From contig JAXLWK010000003.1 in the NCBI GenBank assembly GCA_046328525.1, positions 1,116,001-1,180,000 on the forward strand: a stretch of 64,000 nucleotides of DNA, given 5' to 3'. Source of the stretch: JBDHWG01 sp046328525 (GTDB lineage: Bacteria; Chloroflexota; Anaerolineae; Epilineales; JAHCIE01). Shown here in pieces: positions 8,153 to 16,122 of the stretch (its first letter is position 1; every line of letters begins with the position of its first letter). The notes under the pieces were generated by a model. That model was not told the origin of the DNA and did no database searches. It was given only the letters and a program-made list of their open reading frames with translations. Position numbers and translations under genes: made by a program.

Positions 8153-9442
8153 CTATTGGGTCGCGACGCCCGCGAGCAGAGTCTGGCGCCGGACGACCTC
8201 GGGGACATCCTCCAACTCAGGCAGATCACTGGGAGCGGAGGCCAGCCGGCGCGCATACCACCCGGCCAGGGGCTGCGCCGACAGACCGTGGGCCAGCACA
8301 CTGAGGAGAATGGTCCAAGTCACGATGGACGCGAGCAGCCCTGCCTCCAGGCCGGCTTGCCGAAGGTCTTCGACGGCGAGCAGGCCGAAGACGACGGACG
8401 CAAGACCGCGCGGACCGAACCAGCCCATGAGCAGGCGTGTGTCGCGACGCAGGTTGAGGCCGTACAGGGACAGAAAGACGGGCAGCATGCGGATAATCGT
8501 CAGGCTCAACAGCGCGTACAGAATGACGCGCGGGTCAAAGTTGCCGAGCGCCGCCGGCACGACGAACAGAGCGCCGAACAAGGCCCACACGCCCAATGAC
8601 AATACTGTGCCGGTGGTCTCGCTGAACTCCGTAGCCCCTTCCAGCCGTCCACGGCTGCCCGCGCCGAAGGCGATGCCGCCGACGAAGGCAGCGACGAAGC
8701 CGTTGCCGCCCAGGCCAACCGACGCGAGATACGAGGCAAGCGCCAGCGCCAGGACGGCCACTTGAAGGGGGGTCCCCATGGTCCAATCGCGTTTATGCGC
8801 GTGCAACAGGAATCTGCCGCCGAGCGCGCCAACCACCACACCGACCACGACGGCAATCCCAATCTGCTCAGCCGCGTGCAACAGCCAGCCGCTTTGTGAC
8901 GCGCCCTCTTCGGCGACAGCCAATGAGAGAAAGAGGGTCACGAACGGGGTGGCGATGCCATCGTTCAGGCCGCTCTCCACGTTCAGGGCGCGGCGGATGC
9001 GCACTGGCACCTTGGGGTTGGTGAATATCGGCAAGCCGAGCGCCGCGTCGGTTGGCGCCAGGATGGCGGCAATAAGCAGCGCGAACCCCACCCCCTGACT
9101 GGGAAACAGGAGAAACGCAATCACTGCGCCAAGAGCCAGGGTGAGGAGAAGCCCGATGCCAAGCAGCCGTGCAGGCAACGCCGCGTCCGATTCGACGCTG
9201 CGGAAGCTCAGCGTCGAGGCATCAGCGAACAGCAGGATGACCAGGGTCGCCTCGGCAAGGGTGCGGATGCCCTCGTTGGAGGGCGCTAGACGAAGCGGGG
9301 CTGAGAAGTAAGTGCCGACGATAGCGCCAATGACCACAAAGACCATCGGCATGGTGATGGACCAGCGGCCGAGGAGAATGCCAATGCCCCCGTACGCTGC
9401 TACCAGGATAGCGAACACAGCCAGACCAAGCTGAACCTGCAT
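8153..9442 (-). CDS. Cation:proton antiporter (CPA1 family)
   Basis: 429 aa with about 12 hydrophobic segments. Recognisable CPA1 regions are IAAILAPTDAALGLPIF, with the transport-site aspartate, LNVESGLNDGIATPF with the N-D pair, and GWFGPRGLASVVFGLLAVED near the end. It should exchange Na+ or K+ for H+ across the inner membrane. I chose ATG at 9442 with a G-rich GGGGG site 5 nt upstream; the longer frame would need a TTG start at 9481 without such a site. It follows the two LuxR genes and precedes a K+ channel on the same strand. Confidence 0.88.
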   Translation of the reverse strand: MQVQLGLAVFAILVAAYGGIGILLGRWSITMPMVFVVIGAIVGTYFSAPLRLAPSNEGIRTLAEATLVILLFADASTLSFRSVESDAALPARLLGIGLLLTLALGAVIAFLLFPSQGVGFALLIAAILAPTDAALGLPIFTNPKVPVRIRRALNVESGLNDGIATPFVTLFLSLAVAEEGASQSGWLLHAAEQIGIAVVVGVVVGALGGRFLLHAHKRDWTMGTPLQVAVLALALASYLASVGLGGNGFVAAFVGGIAFGAGSRGRLEGATEFSETTGTVLSLGVWALFGALFVVPAALGNFDPRVILYALLSLTIIRMLPVFLSLYGLNLRRDTRLLMGWFGPRGLASVVFGLLAVEDLRQAGLEAGLLASIVTWTILLSVLAHGLSAQPLAGWYARRLASAPSDLPELEDVPEVVRRQTLLAGVATQ

Positions 9443-9533
9443 ACGAACCCCCGTCGCTCGATTCCCCGAAGTGGCGGTCAACTGCTCAGAACACCATCCC
9501 TGGCCTTAGCATAGCACGGGCAGTTGCGTCTAG

Positions 9534-9564
9534 CTACAACCCTTCAGGCGTAGGAAGGGTGTAG
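9534..9564 (-). promoter_or_regulatory. Inverted repeat upstream of the antiporter gene
   Basis: CTACAACCCTTC (9534-9545) and GAAGGGTGTAG (9554-9564) pair with one bulge around a short loop. It lies between the LuxR gene (stop at 9612) and the antiporter. It could be a terminator hairpin or a regulator site: the words CTACACC and CTACGCC (minus strand) also occur in the hairpin at 15305-15343. Confidence 0.45.
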
Positions 9565-9611
9565 ACACTGTCATTTAGGACCGACAGGCGGCGGTGAGAG
9601 CGCGGGCCACG

Positions 9612-12350
9612 CTAAAGCTCGGGCAAAATACCGAGCGATGCTGCCTTGGCGACCGCCTCCCTGCGCCCGGAGACCAGGAGCTTCTGGTAGATATTCACGG
9701 TATGCCGCTTCACCGTCGGCGGAGCGATGAACAGGCGCTCGCCAATCTCGCGGTTGCTCAGCCGCTCGGCGAGCAGCGCCAGAATCTCCATCTCGCGCCC
9801 CGTCAGCGGCTCGATCAGGCTTGCGCTCCCGATGCTCTCGCCGCGCGAGACCATAGGGCGGAATGGCGGGACACACGCCCCCTCGATGCGCGCGACGAAC
9901 TCCGGTACGGCGCTGCGCTCCTTAAGCCGCTGCACGAGCGAGGCCATGCGCGGGCCGAGGTCGGCGAAGACGCGCAGGAACCCGCCCGGCTGCGCAAGGA
10001 GCACGGCCTTCTCCAGCGTCGCCAGAGCCGCCGCCTCGTTGCCCTCGGCCTCCTCCAACAGCGCGTGCAGCGCGAGTAGCTGGATGTGGGCCGGCGCGTT
10101 GTGCGTCGCCACGGCATGATCGAGAAGGCGCGGCAGGAGAGCGCGGGCCTGCCGCCGGCTATAGGCTGTGTTCTGGGCGAGGAACTCCTTCGGAAGCACC
10201 AGCTGGGGCGCGTAGAACAGAGGCATCGCCTCAAGCGCCACCGATGTGCTGACCGCCCAGCGAGCCGCCACCACAGCGTTACCCTGGCACACCGCCAGCT
10301 CCGCCTGGAGCGCCTGGAGGATTGCCAGTATGTTGGTGCTCCTCATTTCCAGCACTCGCGTCATCGCGGTCTCGACAGTCTGATTCGCTTCCGCCGAGCG
10401 CCCCAGAGCTTCGTAGGTCAGCGCGAGGATCGCAGTACTATGCACGAGGGCGAGCGCGCTGCCGGACCCCGATGGGTCCTCGAAAATCGCCCTGGCTTCC
10501 GCCTCGGCTGTCTTGAGGTCATTCCACTCGTAAGCAACGCAGGCGCGGAAGTAGTGCGCCCAGCTTACCGACTCGCCGTGTAAACCGCCGCGTGTCTCAG
10601 CGCTTGCCTGAGCCACCGTGAGAGCCAGCCCATTCAGGTCGCCGTCCAGCCATTCCAAGAATCCCCACCCCAACTGCAACCGACAGCGATTCAGGTCGGG
10701 CGTCTCCTGCTCTTCGCGGACGCCCTCTCCCATGACCGTGTAGGCCGTGTCTCGGTTCCCGACGAGGTGGTAGGCGCCGGCGAGGAAAATCCGGGCGAAG
10801 GAACGCACCGTGTACGCCTGGAGTGGCAGGCGCTCCAGGGCGCGACGACCGGCCTCGATGCTGTTCCCCCCCTCGGCACGGTAATAGTGCAGCATCGTCG
10901 CCAACGTATCCAGCTCGCCGAGCAGGTCCGCGGGCGCGCCTGCCGTCGGAGACAGCTCTTCGATACGCGCCCGTGCCCGCTCACCTAGCCGCGCCATCGT
11001 CTCCAGGTCAGCGCGGCGCGAGTGAGCTAGCCAGACCTCCGACAGAAGCACATGCGGCGACTCCCAGGCTTCCGCCGGCAGTAGACGGAGACAAGACTCC
11101 AACCGCCGCCACTGCTCGTAGTTCATCAGGTCGTGGCGGTGGAGCGCAATCACCTGGACGGCCGTATCGGTGTCGCCCGCTGCGAGGGCGTGGTCCAACG
11201 CCTCTTCGAGCAGGCCCTGGTTCGCACACCAGGCGCTGGCCCGCCGATGCAACACTTCGATCTCAGCGGCGGTGTAGCGGTGCTGCAACTGACGCTGTAG
11301 GAGCTGGCGGAAGAGATGGTGATAGCGATACCACGTCCCACCAGGATCGAGGCCAACCAGGAACAGGTTCAGGCTCTGCAAACGATCCAGGAACTCAGCG
11401 CCAGCGGCCGCCGACTGACCACAAACCGCCGCACACAGGGGCGCGCCAAATCGGTCCAGGATCGCGGTCTTCACCAGACATTCCTGCATCTCCGGCGACT
11501 GCTGAGCCAGCACCTCGTCCAGTAGATAGGCCATGGCGTAGCCCGGACTGATCTGCATGTCGGCGAGAGCCTGCTGAGGGTCAGCGGCGTCGCGTAGGAA
11601 AACGGCGGCCAGGTGAAGCGCGGCGGGCCAGCCTTCCGACTGCTCGATGAGAGCAGCCGCTTCCGCATCGCTCAAAGCCATCGGCAGGTTCTGCTTCAGC
11701 AGAACCGCGCTCTCGGCCGCGCTGAGCCGCAGGTCCCGGCTGCGCAACTCCACCATCTGCCGCCGCGTGCGTAGGCGGCTCAGCCCAAGCGCGGGATCCT
11801 GGCGCGAGATGATGACGAGGTGCAGGCCGCGCGGGGGGTGAAGCAGGACGGCGTTGAGCAGACCGTCAACCGCCGCACCACTGGCGGCCGCGTAGTCGTC
11901 AAGCACGAGCACGTAGCCATCGCGGCCCTCAGCCGCGATTCGGTCGGCCAGTGCCTCCAGGTCCGTGATGAAAGCATTGACAAGGACGTCCTGGGACGGC
12001 AGGGTCGGAACATTCAGACATTCCAGGGTATTGGCGCACGCCGCAGGGGCGAGGCTGCGGAGAGCGGCCACCACATAGGCCAGGAACCAGGACGGGTCGC
12101 TCTCGTGGCGATCCAGGGACAGCCACGCGCTGCCGACGAGTTTGCCCTTGCGCCGCTCCAGGTGTTCGAGCCATTGACGCGCAAGCGTCGTCTTGCCGAA
12201 CCCCGCCGGCGCCGAGATCAGAGTCAACGGGACGCGCAGGCCGCCGTCCAACCGCGCCAGGAGGTGGGAACGTTCCAGCAAGTCCACGAAGCCGCGCGGG
12301 GGGTGCAGCTTGGTCTGGAGTAGCGGGTCCGCAGAGGTATGGGACAGCAT
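9612..12350 (-). CDS. MalT-like LuxR family transcriptional regulator
   Basis: 912 aa, the normal size of the MalT/LAL class. The N-terminal STAND-type NTPase has Walker A SAPAGFGKTTLARQW near residue 45 and Walker B GYVLVLDDY. A long helical TPR-like region occupies residues ~350-840. The C-terminal LuxR helix-turn-helix is LTGREMEILALLAERLSNREIGERLFIAPPTVKRH (shown in two parts: LTGREMEILALLAERLSNRE, then IGERLFIAPPTVKRH). Such proteins are ligand-activated, ATP-dependent activators; the inducer is unknown. ATG at 12350 lies 1 nt after the stop of the upstream paralogue (TGA-G-ATG), so the two are translationally coupled. Likely targets are the neighbouring antiporter and K+ channel or the divergent DUF1269/SulP genes, by position only. 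Confidence 0.88.
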   Translation of the reverse strand: MLSHTSADPLLQTKLHPPRGFVDLLERSHLLARLDGGLRVPLTLISAPAGFGKTTLARQWLEHLERRKGKLVGSAWLSLDRHESDPSWFLAYVVAALRSLAPAACANTLECLNVPTLPSQDVLVNAFITDLEALADRIAAEGRDGYVLVLDDYAAASGAAVDGLLNAVLLHPPRGLHLVIISRQDPALGLSRLRTRRQMVELRSRDLRLSAAESAVLLKQNLPMALSDAEAAALIEQSEGWPAALHLAAVFLRDAADPQQALADMQISPGYAMAYLLDEVLAQQSPEMQECLVKTAILDRFGAPLCAAVCGQSAAAGAEFLDRLQSLNLFLVGLDPGGTWYRYHHLFRQLLQRQLQHRYTAAEIEVLHRRASAWCANQGLLEEALDHALAAGDTDTAVQVIALHRHDLMNYEQWRRLESCLRLLPAEAWESPHVLLSEVWLAHSRRADLETMARLGERARARIEELSPTAGAPADLLGELDTLATMLHYYRAEGGNSIEAGRRALERLPLQAYTVRSFARIFLAGAYHLVGNRDTAYTVMGEGVREEQETPDLNRCRLQLGWGFLEWLDGDLNGLALTVAQASAETRGGLHGESVSWAHYFRACVAYEWNDLKTAEAEARAIFEDPSGSGSALALVHSTAILALTYEALGRSAEANQTVETAMTRVLEMRSTNILAILQALQAELAVCQGNAVVAARWAVSTSVALEAMPLFYAPQLVLPKEFLAQNTAYSRRQARALLPRLLDHAVATHNAPAHIQLLALHALLEEAEGNEAAALATLEKAVLLAQPGGFLRVFADLGPRMASLVQRLKERSAVPEFVARIEGACVPPFRPMVSRGESIGSASLIEPLTGREMEILALLAERLSNREIGERLFIAPPTVKRHTVNIYQKLLVSGRREAVAKAASLGILPEL

Positions 12351-12351
12351 C

Positions 12352-15078
12352 TCACGACACCACTTTCGGCAACATGCCCAGGTCGCGCGCCTTGGCAACG
12401 GCTTCGCGTCGGTTCGCCACGCGCAGCTTGCGGCAGCAGCTCACGACATGACGTTTCGCCGTCTCCGGCGAGATGACCAGTTTGTGGGCGATTTCCTTGT
12501 TGGTGTATCGTTGCGCCAACAGGGCGAGCACCTCAGTTTCGCGCGGCGTAAGCGGCTCGACCCACGCACTCACCGCGTCTTGGTCAGGGCGCGCGAGACG
12601 TCCATCGGCCGTAGCCAGAATCTGCATAACCTGGTCCGGATACACTCCCGCCCTCCCCAGGGCATTGAGCAGGCCCAGCATGACAGGGCCGCAGTCCACG
12701 AACACGCGCACGAAGCCGCCTGGGCGGGCGAGATCCAGGGACTGGCGCAGGGCGACAAGGGCCGCGCCGCGCCGCCCGTCCGCTTCGTGGAGGAGGGCCT
12801 GGAGCGCAAGCAACTCTATCAGGACGCGGTGGTTGTGCGTTGCCGTGACAAATTCCTGCAAGCGGCCCAGGATGTCGGCGGCCTGTTGACGGCTGGCCGG
12901 GGTGTTCTGGGCCAGAAGGACCCGCAGCGGCGTGAGCTGCGGCGCGTAGAACAGGGGCATCGGCATCAGGGAAAGCTCGCCGCCGACCCTATCGAGCCAT
13001 TGGCGCGCGCCGGCCGCGTCGCCCCCGCGTGCCATCACGTCGGCGCGGAACGCCTCGGCAACGCGAACGAGAGTGGGGGCCTGGAGGGCCACACAGCGGG
13101 CCAGGATGTCCTCGGCCACCTGGCGCGCGTCGGCGAAACGTCCCTGCGCCTGTCGGACGCGCGCGACGACAAAGGCGCTGAGCAGCATCGGATGCGCCAG
13201 CTCGTCCGAGTCGAGGGACTCCAACACCACCTGCGCCTCGCGCTCCGCCTCCGCCAGGTCGTTGCGCTCGTAGTGGACACAGGCCAGAAAATGATGCGCC
13301 CAGGCCAGCGTCTCGGCCCGCGCGGCAATTCGGCCCAGCGCCGTCGTCTGCGCCGCTGCCAGCGCTATCGCGCTCAAGTCCCCTTCGACCCAGTACAGAA
13401 AACTCGCGGCAATGAGGGAGCGGCCGCGCGCGGTCGCCAAGGGGATATTGTCCTCATTCGTTCCGGCGCTGATGGCGCTATAGGCGCGCTCCGTCTCGCC
13501 AACGAGCTGGTAGCCGCCGGCTAGGAACAACCACGCATAGCTGCGCACCAGATAGCGGTCACGCGGCAGAACATCCAGGGCGCGCCGCGTGTGAAATATG
13601 CACTTGGGGCCGTCGGACGTGGCGTGATAGAGCAACATGCCGCGCAAGACATCCAGCTCCGCGCGATGATACCGCGTGTCGGCGCGGCGCTGTTCCGCGC
13701 GCACGAGGCTGGCGTCAATCTCAGGCAGGAGGTTCTTCACGGCGAGGATGCCGCCGCTGAAGGTGTGCGTCAGCCAGGCCCGCGCCAACAGGAGATCGGG
13801 GTAGTCGGCGTGGACGGCGGTGGGGAAGAGGCGCAGCCAGCGATCGAGGCGCAGCCACTGCTCGTCGTTCATCAACTGGGGACGATAGCGCGCAAACACG
13901 GCGGCGGCCGCGGCGATGTCATCGCCGGCCAGGGCGTACCGGAGCGCCTCCTCGATAAGTCCCCGCTCTGCAAACCAGGCGCTGCCGCGGCGATGGAGAG
14001 CGGCCACTTCTGCCGCGCCGTAGCGCCGCACGAGTTGCCGGCGCAGCAAGTCGCGGAAAAGGTGGTTGAAGCGGAACCACTCGTCGTGCGCATCCAGGCC
14101 GGCGATGAAGAGATTCGCGGTCTGCAAGCGCCGCAGCATCTCCGAGCCGCTGCCGGCGTCGGGGCAGACGGCTTCGATCAAGGGCGCGCAGAAACGCTCG
14201 AAGACCGACAGGCGAAGAAGCGCCTCCCTGACGACGGCGGGCTGGCGCGCGAGGACTTCGTCCAGCAGGAAGCTGGCGACGTTTTGCGGTGAAGCGGCCA
14301 GATTTGCGAGGATTTGCGCCGGTTCTTCGCTCTCCCGCAACGAGATAGACGCCAGGTGGACGGCGGCGGCCCAACCTTCTGTCTGCTCGACAAGCGCCGT
14401 GATCTGCCCCGCGTTGAGCAGCATGGGCACGTCGGCCCGCAACATCTGCGCCACCTCGCCATCAGTCAGGCGCAGGTCGCGGCTGCGAAGCTCGACGAGT
14501 TGGCGGTTGGCCCGCAGGCGGCTCAGGGGAAGCGCGGGATCCGCTCGGCTGACCACAACGAGGTGCATGCCGTGGGGAGGGTAGCGCAGCAGCTCAGTCA
14601 GCAGGGCGTGAATCGCCGACCCCACCGCCTGGTCGTAGTCGTCGAGGACAACGATGAAGTCGCCGGCGGCGGCGCCGTCCGGCTTCTGGACTTGCTCAAG
14701 GTCGCTGGCAAGAGTCGTCGCAAGGTGACGCTCATTCGGCAGCCGCGGGCCATCCAGCACGTCGAGAAGCCTGGGGCAGGCGTCGGGGAAGATGCTGCGC
14801 AGGGCAGCGACGAAAGCCGGAAGAAAGAGCGTCAAATCGCCGTCGCGTTCGTCGAGGGACAGCCAGGCGACAGGCACGGGTTGCGGCTGAGTGGCGGCAA
14901 GGTGATCGAGCCACTGGCACACCAGGGTGGTCTTGCCTGAGCCGGCCGGCGCAGAGAGCAGCGTCAGTGGCGCGTGGAGCGCCGCGTCCAGGCGAGCGAC
15001 AAGCGTATCGCGCCATACAAGGTCGCCATCGAGTTGTGGGCGGCGCAGCTTGGTCGGCAGAACAAACGGGAGACTCAT
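12352..15078 (-). CDS. MalT-like LuxR family transcriptional regulator
   Basis: 908 aa with the same layout as its downstream neighbour: Walker A SAPAGSGKTTLVCQW, Walker B DFIVVLDDYDQ, a central helical repeat region, and a C-terminal LuxR HTH with LTPRETEVLALLAQRYTNKE and the recognition helix region SPETAKRHVVSC. The two proteins are clear paralogues from a tandem duplication, but diverged throughout. ATG at 15078 is preceded by AAGGAG at 9 nt; the GTG at 15105 lacks this. It is first in a two-gene operon driven by the strong minus-strand promoter at 15286-15259, giving a 5' leader of about 170 nt. Confidence 0.88.
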   Translation of the reverse strand: MSLPFVLPTKLRRPQLDGDLVWRDTLVARLDAALHAPLTLLSAPAGSGKTTLVCQWLDHLAATQPQPVPVAWLSLDERDGDLTLFLPAFVAALRSIFPDACPRLLDVLDGPRLPNERHLATTLASDLEQVQKPDGAAAGDFIVVLDDYDQAVGSAIHALLTELLRYPPHGMHLVVVSRADPALPLSRLRANRQLVELRSRDLRLTDGEVAQMLRADVPMLLNAGQITALVEQTEGWAAAVHLASISLRESEEPAQILANLAASPQNVASFLLDEVLARQPAVVREALLRLSVFERFCAPLIEAVCPDAGSGSEMLRRLQTANLFIAGLDAHDEWFRFNHLFRDLLRRQLVRRYGAAEVAALHRRGSAWFAERGLIEEALRYALAGDDIAAAAAVFARYRPQLMNDEQWLRLDRWLRLFPTAVHADYPDLLLARAWLTHTFSGGILAVKNLLPEIDASLVRAEQRRADTRYHRAELDVLRGMLLYHATSDGPKCIFHTRRALDVLPRDRYLVRSYAWLFLAGGYQLVGETERAYSAISAGTNEDNIPLATARGRSLIAASFLYWVEGDLSAIALAAAQTTALGRIAARAETLAWAHHFLACVHYERNDLAEAEREAQVVLESLDSDELAHPMLLSAFVVARVRQAQGRFADARQVAEDILARCVALQAPTLVRVAEAFRADVMARGGDAAGARQWLDRVGGELSLMPMPLFYAPQLTPLRVLLAQNTPASRQQAADILGRLQEFVTATHNHRVLIELLALQALLHEADGRRGAALVALRQSLDLARPGGFVRVFVDCGPVMLGLLNALGRAGVYPDQVMQILATADGRLARPDQDAVSAWVEPLTPRETEVLALLAQRYTNKEIAHKLVISPETAKRHVVSCCRKLRVANRREAVAKARDLGMLPKVVS

Positions 15079-15237
15079 TCGGGGATGCTCCTTCGCAAGC
15101 AACACCCAGACAGGCGCGCCGCTACGAAGACATGGCGACGTTGACGGAGACCCTGACGCCGAACCGCTAACGACCTAGCCTACGCGCCGCTAACGAAGAC
15201 CCAGCGATCGAGAAATCGTATTCGTGTCCAACTTTTT

Positions 15238-15266
15238 TTCCACTTTCCGCCAAAAACCATTATACT
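15238..15266 (+). promoter_or_regulatory. Divergent promoter for the DUF1269-SulP side
   Basis: TTCCAC (15238-15243), 17-bp spacer, TATACT (15261-15266). Its -10 shares four bases with the minus-strand -10, so polymerase binding should be mutually exclusive. Confidence 0.45.
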
Positions 15267-15286
15267 CTCATCTGATTGACTGTCAA
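15259..15286 (-). promoter_or_regulatory. Consensus sigma-70 promoter for the LuxR operon
   Basis: On the minus strand TTGACA (15286-15281), a 16-bp spacer, and TATAAT (15264-15259). The -35 is embedded in the palindrome ATTGAC-T-GTCAAT at 15275-15287, which suggests operator control. The -10 overlaps the divergent -10. Confidence 0.7.
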
Positions 15287-15287
15287 T
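15275..15287. promoter_or_regulatory. Palindromic operator candidate
   Basis: ATTGAC-T-GTCAAT is a perfect 13-bp palindrome. It covers the minus-strand -35 and lies just downstream of the plus-strand -10, so one bound regulator could affect both directions. Confidence 0.4.
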
Positions 15288-15304
15288 ACCACAACGGCCA
15301 TCGC

Positions 15305-15343
15305 AGGTGTAGAAACGCCGTCCTCTACGCCTTTTCTACACCT
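15305..15343 (+). promoter_or_regulatory. Leader hairpin upstream of the DUF1269 gene
   Basis: AGGTGTAGAAA (15305-15315) and TTTCTACACCT (15333-15343) are exact complements around a 17-nt loop. In the transcript this would form an 11-bp hairpin near the 5' end. It could stabilise the RNA or, as DNA, be a regulator site. The remainder of the gap (15344-15512) shows nothing I can name. Confidence 0.45.
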
Positions 15344-15524
15344 TCTGGGTGAATATCGGGGCCGGGCTGGGTCGAGAGTCGTCTATCCGCCGGGCGCGAT
15401 CGGCGTCGCCCGTAAGCGGCCAGGCGTGCGTCGTGACGAGTGCGTTGTCTCAGCGCACCGCCGTGTCGTGCGCCCACCATACCACTATCAGCGCCGACAA
15501 CCTCACACCTGTAGGAGAGTACAC

Positions 15525-16016
15525 ATGGCAACACTGACTGCGTTCAAGTTCGAGACCGCCGATGGCGCGCAGAAAGGGCTGGATCTGGCGGAGAGCCTGC
15601 AGAAGCAGGGGCTGATCCAGGTCGTTGACGGCGCTATCGTCACCTGGCCCCAGGGCAAGAAGAAGCCCAAGACCGAGCAGCTCCATAGCATGGGTGGCGT
15701 CGGCGCGTTGAGCGGCGCCTTCTGGGGCATGCTGTTCGGCCTGCTGTTCTTCATCCCCTTCCTGGGCCTGGCCATCGGCGCCGCCATCGGCGGCCTGATG
15801 GGTCACTTCTCGGACTATGGCATTGACGACAAGTTCATCAATTCGGTCCGCGACCAGGTCACCGAGGGCACATCGGCGCTGTTCCTGCTCACGGATCAGG
15901 CTGTCCAGGATAAGGTCATCGAGGCCATGAAGGGCCTGCCGAAGTTCACCATCATCTCGACCAACCTCTCCAAGGAGCAGGAAGACAAGCTCAAGGCCGA
16001 GTTCGGCGAGGAATAG
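15525..16016 (+). CDS. DUF1269 family membrane protein (second copy)
   Basis: 163 aa. N-terminal compact domain (LTAFKFETADGAQKGLDLA) with a conserved basic segment GKKKPKTEQLHSM, then a Gly-rich membrane hairpin (FWGMLFGLLFFIPFLGLAIG and GAAIGGLMG), then DQVTEGTSALFLLTDQ and an acidic tail. It is paralogous to the gene at 2410-2886. ATG at 15525 follows GGAG at 8 nt; the open frame extends upstream to 15276 but without a ribosome site. It is the first gene of the plus-strand side of the divergent promoter and has its own terminator-like hairpin after it. Confidence 0.85.
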   Translation: MATLTAFKFETADGAQKGLDLAESLQKQGLIQVVDGAIVTWPQGKKKPKTEQLHSMGGVGALSGAFWGMLFGLLFFIPFLGLAIGAAIGGLMGHFSDYGIDDKFINSVRDQVTEGTSALFLLTDQAVQDKVIEAMKGLPKFTIISTNLSKEQEDKLKAEFGEE

Positions 16017-16063
16017 GTCAGCGCCGCGCGGCATTGGCCGATGAGCGGTGTCCGTGGCAAAAT

Positions 16064-16096
16064 GATAGGCAACGTCCCCCAGGGATGTTGCCTATC
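16064..16096 (+). terminator. Rho-independent terminator after the DUF1269 gene
   Basis: Arms GATAGGCAACGTCCC (16064-16078) and GGGATGTTGCCTATC (16082-16096) pair over 15 positions with one G-T wobble, followed by TTGCTTT. It would separate the DUF1269 gene from SulP. Confidence 0.65.
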
Positions 16097-16122
16097 TTGC
16101 TTTGAAACGGAGGGAGGCCCGC

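Noticed and set aside
12193..13524. 443-residue open frame on the plus strand across the LuxR genes
   Set aside because: It is antisense to two well-supported LuxR paralogues and has low-complexity Arg/Gln/His composition.
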